From Micromonospora coriariae (GTDB lineage: Bacteria; Actinomycetota; Actinomycetes; Mycobacteriales; Micromonosporaceae), in assembly GCF_900091455.1 (NCBI RefSeq), contig NZ_LT607412.1, forward strand, positions 434,001-498,000: a stretch of 64,000 nt of DNA. The letters are read 5' to 3'. Position numbers and translations under genes: made by a program. The notes under the pieces were generated by a model. It searched no databases. It was not told the origin of the DNA and worked only from the letters and a program-made list of their open reading frames with translations. Of this stretch, positions 45,444 to 53,211 are shown piece by piece. Within the stretch, counting starts at the first letter, position 1; each line of letters opens with the position of its first letter.

Positions 45444-46547
45444 TTATCCAACGACCGCCAAGAAGTCCGAGTAGAACAGGCCCAGGCCGACCGCCACGCA
45501 GACGCCGGCCACGATCCAAAACCGGACCACGATATTGACCTCGCTCCATCCGGCCAACTCGAAGTGGTGGTGCAACGGCACCATCCGGAAGACACGTCTA
45601 CCGGTGGTCCGGAACGAGACGATCTGGATCACCCAGGTCGTCGTGATGATGACGAAGAGCCCGCCGATCATGATCGAAAGCAGCGTGGTGCGGGTTGCCA
45701 CCGCGAGCCCGCCGATCAGGGCGCCGAGCCCGAGCGAGCCCACGTCACCCATGAAGATCCGCGCCGGGGACGTGTTCCACCACAGAAAGCCCACGCAGGC
45801 GGCGGCCGCCGCCGCTGCGATTATGGCGATCTCCAGGGGATCCCGGACCTGGTAGCAGTATTCGTTCACGCGGGCGTACGCGTCGTCGGCGCACCAGTGC
45901 CGGTACTGCCAGAAGCCGATCAGCGCGTACGCGCCGAGCACCAGGATCGACGCGCCGGTGGCCAGGCCGTCGAGGCCGTCGGTGAGGTTCACGCCGTTCG
46001 ACATCGCCATGATCACGAAAACGATGACCATGACCGCGCCGACCTTGCCGACGTTCAGCCAGCTGATGTCGCGGATGAGCGAGATGTGCTCGCTGGCCAC
46101 GGTCTGGCCGTTGGTGCTGGCGACGTAGAGCGCGGCGATGCCGAACCCGCCGCCGACGATCGCCTGGCCGAGCAGCTTGCCTTTGGCGGACAGTCCGTCG
46201 GAGTTGCGCCGGCGCACCTTGAGGAAGTCGTCGAAGAAGCCAACCGCGCCGCAGAAGACGAACAGCCCGAGCAGCACCAGGGCCGTCATGGTCGGCCCCT
46301 CCTGCGCGATCTGCCGCTCGGGCAGGGTGGCCAGGGCGATATGCCCGGCGACGTAGGCGAAGACGGTCGCCACGATGAAGACGACGCCGCCCATCGTGGG
46401 CGTGCCCTTCTTGCCCTGGTTGCTGGCGAGCCCGATGGATCGGATCGGCTGGCCGGCCTTGAGCGCGGTGAAGACGCGAATCGCCACCGGCGTGCCGAAC
46501 AGGGAGATGATGAACGCGACCGCGGCCGCGACGATGACCGCCCTCAC
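45444..46547 (-). CDS. mraY: MraY-type phospho-N-acetylmuramoyl-pentapeptide transferase outside a dcw cluster
   Basis: 367 residues from the GTG at 46547. About ten hydrophobic segments are present together with all MraY hallmark loops: [14 protein letters not shown], the aspartate pair in [50 protein letters not shown] and the histidine motif [14 protein letters not shown]. MraY links UDP-MurNAc-pentapeptide to undecaprenyl phosphate to make lipid I. Usually it sits among murE, murF and murD. Here it is alone between insertion sequence remnants and a DinB-like gene, so it is probably a second copy. Possible reasons are antibiotic self-protection or specialised wall synthesis. All catalytic residues are kept, so it looks functional. 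Confidence 0.93.
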   Translation of the reverse strand: MRAVIVAAAVAFIISLFGTPVAIRVFTALKAGQPIRSIGLASNQGKKGTPTMGGVVFIVATVFAYVAGHIALATLPERQIAQEGPTMTALVLLGLFVFCGAVGFFDDFLKVRRRNSDGLSAKGKLLGQAIVGGGFGIAALYVASTNGQTVASEHISLIRDISWLNVGKVGAVMVIVFVIMAMSNGVNLTDGLDGLATGASILVLGAYALIGFWQYRHWCADDAYARVNEYCYQVRDPLEIAIIAAAAAAACVGFLWWNTSPARIFMGDVGSLGLGALIGGLAVATRTTLLSIMIGGLFVIITTTWVIQIVSFRTTGRRVFRMVPLHHHFELAGWSEVNIVVRFWIVAGVCVAVGLGLFYSDFLAVVG

Positions 46548-46575
46548 GGGCGAACCCTCACGAGATCCGAATTTC

Positions 46576-47196
46576 TCACGGTGTCCCCACCGCGCAATGC
46601 GTGTCGGACAGGTCGGCATGATGCGAGCCGCCGGCCGCTTCCCGCGCAGCCCGCTCGACCTTCGCCCGGTACGCCTCGCGGGCCGCCGTGTCGATCTGCT
46701 CCTCGTACTCAGCCCTCACCCCGGTGCGGCCATCGAGTTGCTCACGCAGGATGTCGGCGTGTCCGGCATGCCGGGTGGTCTCCTGAAGGACGTGGACCAT
46801 GATGTCGAACAGCTTTACGTCCGGCCGCGACCACCACGGCACGTGGCCGGACGCGTCGAGGGGAAGCGCTTGAATGGTCGCGTCCGCATGCCCCCAGGCA
46901 CGCTGATAGAAGTCGATGATCTGTTCGCGGGTCTCGCCCGGGGTCACCCACAGGTCGCTGCCGTCCGCGTCCTGCCATCGCCCCAGCGCATCCGGCGACG
47001 GGCGGCCGAAGACCTCACCGAAATACCAGACCTCCAACGTCGCCATGTGCTTCACCAGGCCAAGGAGGTTGGTCCCCGTCGCTGTCAGGGGACGCCGGAT
47101 GTCGTACTCGGACAGGCCGTCGAGCTTCCAGACCAGTGCCTCCCGGATCCCCTTGAGGCGGCCATGCAGGCAGTCCTTCGAGAAATCATCGATCAT
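46576..47196 (-). CDS. DinB-family (DUF664-like) protein
   Basis: 206 residues from the ATG at 47196. The four-helix-bundle metal site is visible: [20 protein letters not shown] with the first His, and [20 protein letters not shown] with two more. [20 protein letters not shown] is typical of the mycothiol-dependent/DUF664 branch. Such proteins may be thiol-dependent detoxification enzymes; none of this is shown here. The C-terminal 30 residues are charged and helical. It is 28 bases upstream of the MraY gene on the same strand, so the two may be co-transcribed. Confidence 0.85.
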   Translation of the reverse strand: MIDDFSKDCLHGRLKGIREALVWKLDGLSEYDIRRPLTATGTNLLGLVKHMATLEVWYFGEVFGRPSPDALGRWQDADGSDLWVTPGETREQIIDFYQRAWGHADATIQALPLDASGHVPWWSRPDVKLFDIMVHVLQETTRHAGHADILREQLDGRTGVRAEYEEQIDTAAREAYRAKVERAAREAAGGSHHADLSDTHCAVGTP

Positions 47197-47355
47197 GGGG
47201 CACGAGCTTGCCATCCGACAGCGAGCGGAGCACTTCGGGGACCTCACAGCGCCGTGGTTCGTAACTCGTCGACACGAATCCGACGATCTGCAGTGCCAGG
47301 CCCGAGGTTCAACTTGTGTCCGAAAGTCACCCGCCGTGGCGAGTTCAACGCCGGG

Positions 47356-47610
47356 TTACCGCGCGAACGGAGATGCCGGCAGGTCGGGTCGCGGCGGGGC
47401 ATCCCTCGTCACGTCAGTGAGGGTGATCTGCCACCTGACGAGTGTGGGTGCCGCCAGCCGGCCGACGCGCCAGGCGACAATGCCGACGGCGATGATGAGC
47501 GACACCGCCGCGGCAACCAGCAGCCACTGCCGCAGTAGCACTCGGCGGTCGAGGCGACGAAGGGGTTGCAGGTTTTCCGAAGGGGGCGCCCACGATGGGG
47601 GGCCATTCAT
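47356..47610 (-). CDS. Small single-pass membrane protein
   Basis: 84 residues. It starts with MNGPPSWAPPSENLQPLRRL, then has one hydrophobic helix (about 30-50; LLVAAAVSLIIAVGIVAWRV) and a polar tail. Its ATG overlaps the stop of the upstream gene (ATGA), so it is translationally coupled to it. No family recognised. The pair may act together at the membrane. Confidence 0.55.
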   Translation of the reverse strand: MNGPPSWAPPSENLQPLRRLDRRVLLRQWLLVAAAVSLIIAVGIVAWRVGRLAAPTLVRWQITLTDVTRDAPPRPDLPASPFAR

Positions 47611-48161
47611 AGCCACGACAGCACTTCCTGGGCGACGGTGGCGGCTGACTCGACGATCGCCGTGTCGGCGACGGCGGTCGCCTCGTATTCGACAAGCACT
47701 CCGTAGGTGCCGAAGCACGTCGAGAGGTTGATGCGTCGGCCAGTTTCGCGGTCACCCGCGATGAAGTAGACGGCGCGGTCGCCGAGCGCAACGGGATGAT
47801 TCGTGTTGTTGATGACCATCAGCAACCCATCACGGTCCAGGCAACGCGGGCCGCGGCCCTCGTGCCGCCCGTAACGTCCTAGTGACACCCACAGGGAGGC
47901 GCGGGCGCCCTCCTTCGTGGACGCGCTCTTGACCAGGCAGTAGTTCGAGCGCATGCCTGGCCCGTTCTGCTCGCCGGCCTGCAGGGCGTCGTGCGCAGGG
48001 ACGAGGAGGTCGAACACCTCCGCCCGGATGAGCGGGCAGACTGCGGGAGGTGCAGGCGGGTCTACCGTCGCCTTCCGCCAGCCCTGCCACCCGCCGGCGG
48101 CCGCTGAGAGCAGGACACAGACGGCCAGAGCCACGACGCGTATCCAACGGCCCCGTCTCAC
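47607..48161 (-). CDS. Secreted or membrane-anchored hypothetical protein
   Basis: 184 residues from the GTG at 48161. A basic start (RRGRWIR) is followed by a hydrophobic segment (about 8-24) and an extracytoplasmic domain with four cysteines. The domain includes CPLIRAEVFDLLVPAHDALQ, then ASLWVSLGRYGRHEGRG and LVEYEATAVADTAIVESAAT. The layout resembles DUF3558-like lipoproteins, but the cysteine of a lipobox is missing. Four-base overlap with the small membrane protein after it indicates an operon. Function unknown. Confidence 0.6.
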   Translation of the reverse strand: MRRGRWIRVVALAVCVLLSAAAGGWQGWRKATVDPPAPPAVCPLIRAEVFDLLVPAHDALQAGEQNGPGMRSNYCLVKSASTKEGARASLWVSLGRYGRHEGRGPRCLDRDGLLMVINNTNHPVALGDRAVYFIAGDRETGRRINLSTCFGTYGVLVEYEATAVADTAIVESAATVAQEVLSWL

Positions 48162-48313
48162 ACCACCAGTGTGACCGGACGTAGCAGATGGACCATCGGC
48201 TGACCAGCGGTATTCCGAGCGCCTCGACCTTCTGTCGCCCGACGGCGAGCCCGTCAACGACATTACGGCGACCCGCCCTCCGGGGAGCGGGCCGAGTGGT
48301 TCGCGGCGACCAT

Positions 48314-48372
48314 GATCGGGTGATGAAAAGTAGGCCAGGAGAGGCCTGAGAACCTACTTTCATCACCCGATC
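48314..48372. repeat. Intergenic near-palindrome, hairpin element 4
   Basis: GATCGGGTGATGAAAAGTAGG (one base over the display limit when joined, so shown here only by key parts: GATCGGGTGATGAAA and AGTAGG, 48314-48334) is matched in inverted orientation by 48353-48372 with a single bulged A. The 18-base centre contains AGGCC/GGCCT. It lies between the starts of the 48161 gene and the stop of the dicarboxylate transporter. It is similar in design to elements 1-3 but is not between convergent genes. Confidence 0.6.
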
Positions 48373-48440
48373 AAGAGAGAACGCGCCACCAAGGCTTCCA
48401 GGGAGAACGGGAACGGCGTGCGTTCGGCTAGCGCGACCGC

Positions 48441-49829
48441 TCAGGCCGGTGCGCCGACCGGTGCGGCCGCCTGTTCATCGGAACGCGCCGCCGACCCGTC
48501 CTCGTCGTCGTGCTCGTCGAGCATGGTCGCCTCGTCGAACGGGTCGTCGCCGCGCAGCACGCCGGTCGCCCGGTCCCGGTCGAACTCCCCGGTCCAGGTC
48601 CCCACCAGCACGGTCGCGACGGCGTTGCCGGCGAAGTTCGTCAACGCCCGCGCCTCCGACATGAACCGGTCGATGCCCACGATCAGCCCAACCCCGTCGA
48701 CGAGGTCCGGCCGGTGCGACTGAAGCCCACCAGCGAGGGTCGCCAGCCCCGCGCCGGTGACCCCCGCCGCGCCCTTCGACGCGATGATCATGAACAGCAG
48801 CAGCGAGATCTGCTCGCCGATCGACAGCGGCTTGCCCATGGCGTCGGCGATGAACAACGAGGCCATGGTCAGGTAGATCGCCGTGCCGTCCAGGTTGAAC
48901 GAGTACCCGGTCGGCACCGTGATGCCCACGACCGGCTTGCTCACCCCGAAGTGCTCCATCTTGGCGATCAGCCGCGGCAGCGCCGACTCCGACGACGAGG
49001 TCGACAGGATCAGCAGGAACTCCCGGCCGAGGTAGCGCAGCAGCGAGAAGATCGAGATCCGGGCCACGAACCACAGCAGCGCGCCGAGGACGACCAGCAC
49101 GAAGATGAGGCAGGTCGCGTAGAAGCCGACCATGATCTGCGCGAGGCTCTTGAGCGCGTCCACGCCCGTCGCGCCGACCACGGCGGCCATGGCACCGAAC
49201 GCGCCGATCGGCGCCAGCCACATGATCATGGCGAGCACCTTGAAGACCACCCGCTGGATGACGCCGATCGCGCTCAGCACCGGCTCGCCGCGTCGGCCCA
49301 TGGCCTGTACGGCGAAGCCGACCAGCAGAGCGACCAGCAGCGTCTGGAGCACCTCCCCTTCGGTGAGCGCGGAGAGCAGCGTGGTCGGGATGACCCCGAG
49401 CAGGAAGTCGGCCGTACCCCCGGCCTCGTCGCCCGCGGCCGCCTTGCCCGCACCGGCGAGGTCCTGGCCCAGGTCCAGGCCGGAGCCGGGGTGGATGAGG
49501 TTGCCAACCACCAGGCCGATGGCGAGCGCGACGGTCGACATGGTCAGGAAGTAGCCGAGGGCGAGTCCGCCGACCTTGCCGACCTTCGCGGCCTGCCGGA
49601 CGGAGCCGACGCCCAGCACGATGGTGCAGAAGATGACCGGGCTGATCATCATCTTGATCAGGTTGACGAAGCCGGTGCCGATCGGCTTCAGTTCCTTGCC
49701 GAAATCAGGGGCGACCAGGCCGACCACGATGCCGGCCAGCACGGCGACGATGACGGCCAGGTACAGGTAACGGGTACGGTCCCGACGGACCGGCGGCGCC
49801 GGTGTGGTGGTGGATGCGGTGAAGTCCAT
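48441..49829 (-). CDS. dctA: Dicarboxylate/amino acid:cation symporter (DctA-like)
   Basis: 462 residues with the DAACS fold: six to eight N-terminal helices, the serine-rich hairpin ILSTSSSESALPRLIAKMEH, the GITVPTGYSFNLDGTAIYLT motif and the second hairpin SKGAAGVTGAGLATLAGGL. The NLDGT and TGAG elements mark the C4-dicarboxylate branch (succinate, fumarate, malate). The C-terminal tail of about 45 residues is highly acidic (DEHDDEDGS). It is divergent from a DcuS/DcuR-type two-component system, which in such arrangements activates the transporter in response to dicarboxylates. Confidence 0.92.
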   Translation of the reverse strand: MDFTASTTTPAPPVRRDRTRYLYLAVIVAVLAGIVVGLVAPDFGKELKPIGTGFVNLIKMMISPVIFCTIVLGVGSVRQAAKVGKVGGLALGYFLTMSTVALAIGLVVGNLIHPGSGLDLGQDLAGAGKAAAGDEAGGTADFLLGVIPTTLLSALTEGEVLQTLLVALLVGFAVQAMGRRGEPVLSAIGVIQRVVFKVLAMIMWLAPIGAFGAMAAVVGATGVDALKSLAQIMVGFYATCLIFVLVVLGALLWFVARISIFSLLRYLGREFLLILSTSSSESALPRLIAKMEHFGVSKPVVGITVPTGYSFNLDGTAIYLTMASLFIADAMGKPLSIGEQISLLLFMIIASKGAAGVTGAGLATLAGGLQSHRPDLVDGVGLIVGIDRFMSEARALTNFAGNAVATVLVGTWTGEFDRDRATGVLRGDDPFDEATMLDEHDDEDGSAARSDEQAAAPVGAPA

Positions 49830-49929
49830 CTCGACAATGTGAAGCGCGTCTCACCCGTTGACAGCCTTGCGGTCATTCTGTTCACCGCGGAAGCAACAGC
49901 GACACCAGCACGACGAGGAGGTGGTGGAG

Positions 49930-51513
49930 GTGGCCCGACGCCAGTGGAGCATCGCCGGGCAGCTGTTCGCCCTCCAGGCGGTGGTGGTGACGCTGCTCGT
50001 GCTGGCTGGCGCGGCGGGCGCCGTCTGGTTGGCCCGCAGCGACGCCCGGCAGGCGGCACAGGAGGAGGTGCTCGCGGTGGCGCAGACCGTGGCCCGCTCC
50101 CCCGACGTCCGCGCGGCCCTCGCGACCGCCGACCCGGCCAGCACCCTCCAGCCGTACGCCGAGTCGACCCGGCTCGCGACGGGCACCGACTTCGTGGTGG
50201 TGATGGCCCCGGACCGCACCCGCTTCTCGCACCCGACCCGCGAGCTGATCGGCCAGCCGTTCGTCGGGGAGATCGAGCCGGCTCTGGCCGGCCAACCGTT
50301 CACCGTCACCAACGTCGGCACGCTCGGCGAGTCGGTGCGCGCGGTGGTTCCGGTGTACGACGACCAGCGCCGCCTCGTCGGCCTGGTCTCGGTGGGCATC
50401 ACCACCTCGGCGATCAACCGCAAGCTGCTCAACCAGTTGCCGGTGCTGCTGGGCGTCGCCGCGCCGGCGCTCGCCCTCGCCGCGACCGGCTCCTGGCTGC
50501 TCAGCCGCCGGCTGCGCAGGCAGACGCACGGCCTGGGGCCGGCCCAGATGACCCGGATGTACGAGTACTACGACGCGGTCCTGCACTCGGTGCGCGAGGG
50601 CCTCGTCGTGCTGACCACCGACCGCCGGGTGGCACTGATCAACGACGAGGGCCGCCGGCTGCTCGGCATCGGCGCGGACGCGCCGGTGATCGACCGGCCG
50701 GTGGCCGGGATCGACCTGCCGCCGGCGGTGGCCGAGCTGCTCGGCTCCGGGCGGGACGCCCTCGACGAGGCGGTCCTGGCCGGCGATCGGGTGCTGGTGG
50801 CCAACCAGCGGATCACCCGGTTCGAGGGCGCCGTGCTCGGCACGGTGCTGACCCTGCGCGACCAGACCGAGCTGCGGACCCTGGCCAGCGAGCTGGATTC
50901 GGTACGCGCGCTGACCGAGGCGTTGCAGGCGCAGACCCACGAGTCGGCCAACCGGCTGCACACCGTGCTGACCCTGGTGGAGCTGGGCCGCGCCGACGAG
51001 GCGGTCCGGCTCGGCACCCGGGACCTGGCCCTCGCCCAGCAGCTGACCGACCGGGTGGTCGGCGCGGTCACCGAACCGGCGCTGGCCGCGCTCCTGCTGG
51101 GCAAGTCTGCCCAGGCCTCCGAGCGCGGTGTGGATCTGGTGATCGAGCCGGACTGCCGGCTCGACGACAGCCCGCTGCCGACCAACGACCTGCTCACCGT
51201 CGTCGGCAACCTCATCGACAACGCCCTCGAAGCGGTGGCCGGTACACCGGCGCCCCGCCGGGTGCGGGTCTTCGTCGGCACGGTCGACGACGAGCTGGTG
51301 GTGCGGGTCGCCGACAGCGGCCCCGGACTGGCCGCCGACCGGGTGGCGGAAGCGTTTCAGCGCGGCTGGTCCACCAAGAGCACCGGACGGGGCCTCGGCC
51401 TGGCGCTGATCGGTCAGGTGATCCACCGGCACGGTGGCCGATCCGAGGTGGGCCGCTCCGAGGACGGCGGCAGCCTGTTCACCGTCCGGCTGCCGGTCGG
51501 ACTGCGCCGATGA
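49930..51513 (+). CDS. DcuS/CitA-type sensor histidine kinase
   Basis: 527 residues from the GTG at 49930, which has AGGAGG 8 bases upstream. The order is: membrane segment (about 13-35), extracytoplasmic sensor domain (about 36-170), second membrane segment (about 175-195), PAS domain (DAVLHSVREGLVVLTTDRRV), then the kinase. The phosphoacceptor is in QTHESANRLHTVLTLVELG (HExxN-type, typical of the CitA/DcuS group). The ATP-binding part has NLIDNALEAVAG, VADSGPGL and GRGLGLALIG. The group senses citrate or C4-dicarboxylates. The stop overlaps the regulator start (ATGA). Confidence 0.93.
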   Translation: MARRQWSIAGQLFALQAVVVTLLVLAGAAGAVWLARSDARQAAQEEVLAVAQTVARSPDVRAALATADPASTLQPYAESTRLATGTDFVVVMAPDRTRFSHPTRELIGQPFVGEIEPALAGQPFTVTNVGTLGESVRAVVPVYDDQRRLVGLVSVGITTSAINRKLLNQLPVLLGVAAPALALAATGSWLLSRRLRRQTHGLGPAQMTRMYEYYDAVLHSVREGLVVLTTDRRVALINDEGRRLLGIGADAPVIDRPVAGIDLPPAVAELLGSGRDALDEAVLAGDRVLVANQRITRFEGAVLGTVLTLRDQTELRTLASELDSVRALTEALQAQTHESANRLHTVLTLVELGRADEAVRLGTRDLALAQQLTDRVVGAVTEPALAALLLGKSAQASERGVDLVIEPDCRLDDSPLPTNDLLTVVGNLIDNALEAVAGTPAPRRVRVFVGTVDDELVVRVADSGPGLAADRVAEAFQRGWSTKSTGRGLGLALIGQVIHRHGGRSEVGRSEDGGSLFTVRLPVGLRR

Positions 51514-52205
51514 CCGACATCCGGGTGCTGGTCGTCGAGGACGAGCCGCTGCTGGCGGAGGCGCACACGGCGTACACCGAACGGGTTCCCGGTTTCGTGG
51601 TGGTCGGGGTCGCGCACACCGCGCGGGCGGCGATGGCGGCGCTGCGCGCCAACGACGGCGGCGACGTGGACCTCGTACTCCTGGATTTCCGGCTGCCCGA
51701 CCTGCACGGCCTGGACGTCTGCCGGGCGCTGCGCGCGGCCGGCAGCAGCGTCGACGTGCTCGCGGTCACCTCGGCGCGGGACCTGGCGGTGGTGCGCACC
51801 GCGGTCTCCCTCGGCGTGACCCACTACCTGCTCAAGCCGTTCACCTTCGCCGCCTTCCGCGACAAGCTGGAACGCTACGCCGACTACCGCGCCCAGGCGC
51901 TCGCCGACGGTGAGGTGGCCGCCCAGCACGAGGTGGACCAGATGTTCGCCACCCTGCGCGGCACGACCGCGCACAGCCTGCCCAAGGGGCTCGACGCGCA
52001 GACCCTCAACCGGGTACGCGCCGCCCTCACCGACCCGACGCGCGCGGAGGCGGGGCTGTCGGCGACCGAGGTGAGCGCGCGGACCGGCATCTCCCGGGTG
52101 ACCGCCCGCCGCTACCTGGAGTACCTGGTCACCGTGGACCGGGCCGCCCGCCACCCCCGCTACGGCACCCCCGGCCGGCCCGAAGTCGAGTACCGGCCTC
52201 GGTGA
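51510..52205 (+). CDS. DcuR/CitB-type response regulator
   Basis: 231 residues. The receiver domain begins VRVLVVEDE-like (IRVLVVEDEPLLAEAHTAYT) with the phosphorylated Asp in VDLVLLDFRLPDLHG and the lysine in YLLKPFTFAAF. The C-terminal helix-turn-helix is GLSATEVSARTGISRVTARR, followed by YLEYLVTVDRAARHPRYGTP, typical of DcuR/CitB regulators. Together with the kinase before it, it should control the divergent dicarboxylate transporter at 48441-49829. Confidence 0.93.
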   Translation: MTDIRVLVVEDEPLLAEAHTAYTERVPGFVVVGVAHTARAAMAALRANDGGDVDLVLLDFRLPDLHGLDVCRALRAAGSSVDVLAVTSARDLAVVRTAVSLGVTHYLLKPFTFAAFRDKLERYADYRAQALADGEVAAQHEVDQMFATLRGTTAHSLPKGLDAQTLNRVRAALTDPTRAEAGLSATEVSARTGISRVTARRYLEYLVTVDRAARHPRYGTPGRPEVEYRPR

Positions 52206-52228
52206 GCGCGCCGCAAAGTGGCTCGTCG

Positions 52229-52543
52229 TCAGGCGATCTGGCGGAGGTCGTCGCCGTAGTCGAAGATGATCCGCATACGGGCGCCAAGCGCTCGTGCATA
52301 TCGACTCAGCGTCGCAACCTCGTTGGCCTCTAGATCACCATTCTCGATCTGGCTGACTCGGCCGGGCGTGACACCCATCAGCTCGGCCACCTGCCGCTGG
52401 GTCAGGCCCAACCGCTTCCGCTCTTCAGCAAGATGAAACGCGCTGATCCACGCCTCGGTGCGGGCGCGCTCCGCATCGAGTGCTTCATCGCCTCCCTCGT
52501 ACAGCTCAGCCCGGATGTCTTCCCAGTCATGGAAGTCGCTCAT
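52229..52543 (-). CDS. XRE-family antitoxin (HigA-like)
   Basis: 104 residues. A helical N-terminus precedes a helix-turn-helix: RKRLGLTQRQVAELMGVTPG and RVSQIENGDLEANEVATLSR. It overlaps the toxin gene by one base (TGATG), with the toxin first, as in HigBA modules. HigA-type proteins neutralise the toxin and repress the operon through a palindrome at the promoter; a short candidate is at 52944-52959. Confidence 0.85.
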   Translation of the reverse strand: MSDFHDWEDIRAELYEGGDEALDAERARTEAWISAFHLAEERKRLGLTQRQVAELMGVTPGRVSQIENGDLEANEVATLSRYARALGARMRIIFDYGDDLRQIA

Positions 52544-52935
52544 CAGCCCTCCCTCCGTTTCCTCTCGAAGGCAAGCCAGCCCTCGTACGCGGTCTCAGCA
52601 ACCGGAATCGCTTCCTCGTACCATCGATTCCAATCTCCTGCCTTGTTGCCGGCCACCAACAGCACGGCCTGCGACCACGGATCGAAGACGAACAGCACCC
52701 GAATGGCGACGTCGCGTCCAGACCTCGGTCGCAGTTCCTTGAGGTTGCTGATGCTCGATCCTCTGAGCGTGTCGACCAAGGGCCGCCCCAGGCCCGGACC
52801 GGTCTCCGCGAGCATGTCGATCGCCACATTGACCGACCGGTACGTCGCGGGGTCGGCCTGACGCAGGGATCGCAACCAGTCACGGACGTCCGTTGTCGTC
52901 CTGATCGCCCAGCGACGTGGCGGCTCATGAGACAT
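52543..52935 (-). CDS. HigB/RelE-type toxin
   Basis: 130 residues from the ATG at 52935. It matches the Gp49-like branch of RelE/HigB toxins: DWLRSLRQADPATYRSVNVA, then LVDTLRGSSISNLKELRPRS, RDVAIRVLFVFDPWSQAVLL and NKAGDWNRWYEEAIPVAETA. These are ribosome-dependent mRNA interferases. The basic strand residues needed for catalysis (Arg in RPRSG and Lys in NKAGDW) are present. An open frame continues far upstream of the ATG but is the antisense of the ABC-F gene. The unit is bounded by the response regulator and the ABC-F gene. Confidence 0.85.
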   Translation of the reverse strand: MSHEPPRRWAIRTTTDVRDWLRSLRQADPATYRSVNVAIDMLAETGPGLGRPLVDTLRGSSISNLKELRPRSGRDVAIRVLFVFDPWSQAVLLVAGNKAGDWNRWYEEAIPVAETAYEGWLAFERKRREG

Positions 52936-52943
52936 GGAACAAC

Positions 52944-52959
52944 TATAGCTTTGCCTATA
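52944..52959. promoter_or_regulatory. Small palindrome at the higBA promoter
   Basis: TATAGCTTTGCCTATA has 5-bp inverted ends (TATAG/CTATA) and lies eight bases before the toxin ATG. It is the most AT-rich spot nearby and probably overlaps the -10 region, the usual place for antitoxin binding. Confidence 0.45.
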
Positions 52960-53053
52960 CACGGAGCGGTGCGCCCCTTTGCGGTGGCGGGCGGAAGATC
53001 CGTTGTTAGACTTTGCGGAGTTGGGTGTCAGCGGTTGACGAGGGAGACCAGAC

Positions 53054-53083
53054 ATGGCGGGTGACGACGACATCTCCGGGTGA
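53054..53083 (+). CDS. Putative 9-residue leader peptide upstream of the ABC-F gene
   Basis: ATG-GCG-GGT-GAC-GAC-GAC-ATC and on to TGA at 53081-53083 encodes MAGDDDISG. It is preceded by GAGGGAGACC at a good distance, the best ribosome binding site in the whole 276-base leader. Between its stop and the ABC-F start an inverted repeat (GGCCAC 53098-53103, GTGGCC 53133-53138) can form a hairpin with inner pairs. Antibiotic-resistance ABC-F genes in other bacteria are often governed by ribosome stalling on such leaders. This one is inferred from layout only. Confidence 0.45.
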   Translation: MAGDDDISG

Positions 53084-53211
53084 TACCGGACGTGTTCGGC
53101 CACCGGTTCGGCGCGCGTTCTGCGCAGCCGCCGTGGCCATGTCGTCGTTCCATCAGTCCCCGGTTCGTCGGGCGGCTTCGGCGCGCCCACCCCACCCTTG
53201 AGGTCACTCGC

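Noticed and set aside
49858-49886. TTGACA with a 17-base spacer as promoter for the DcuS-like kinase
   Set aside because: The -10 position reads TTCACC, a poor match, so I did not list it as a feature.
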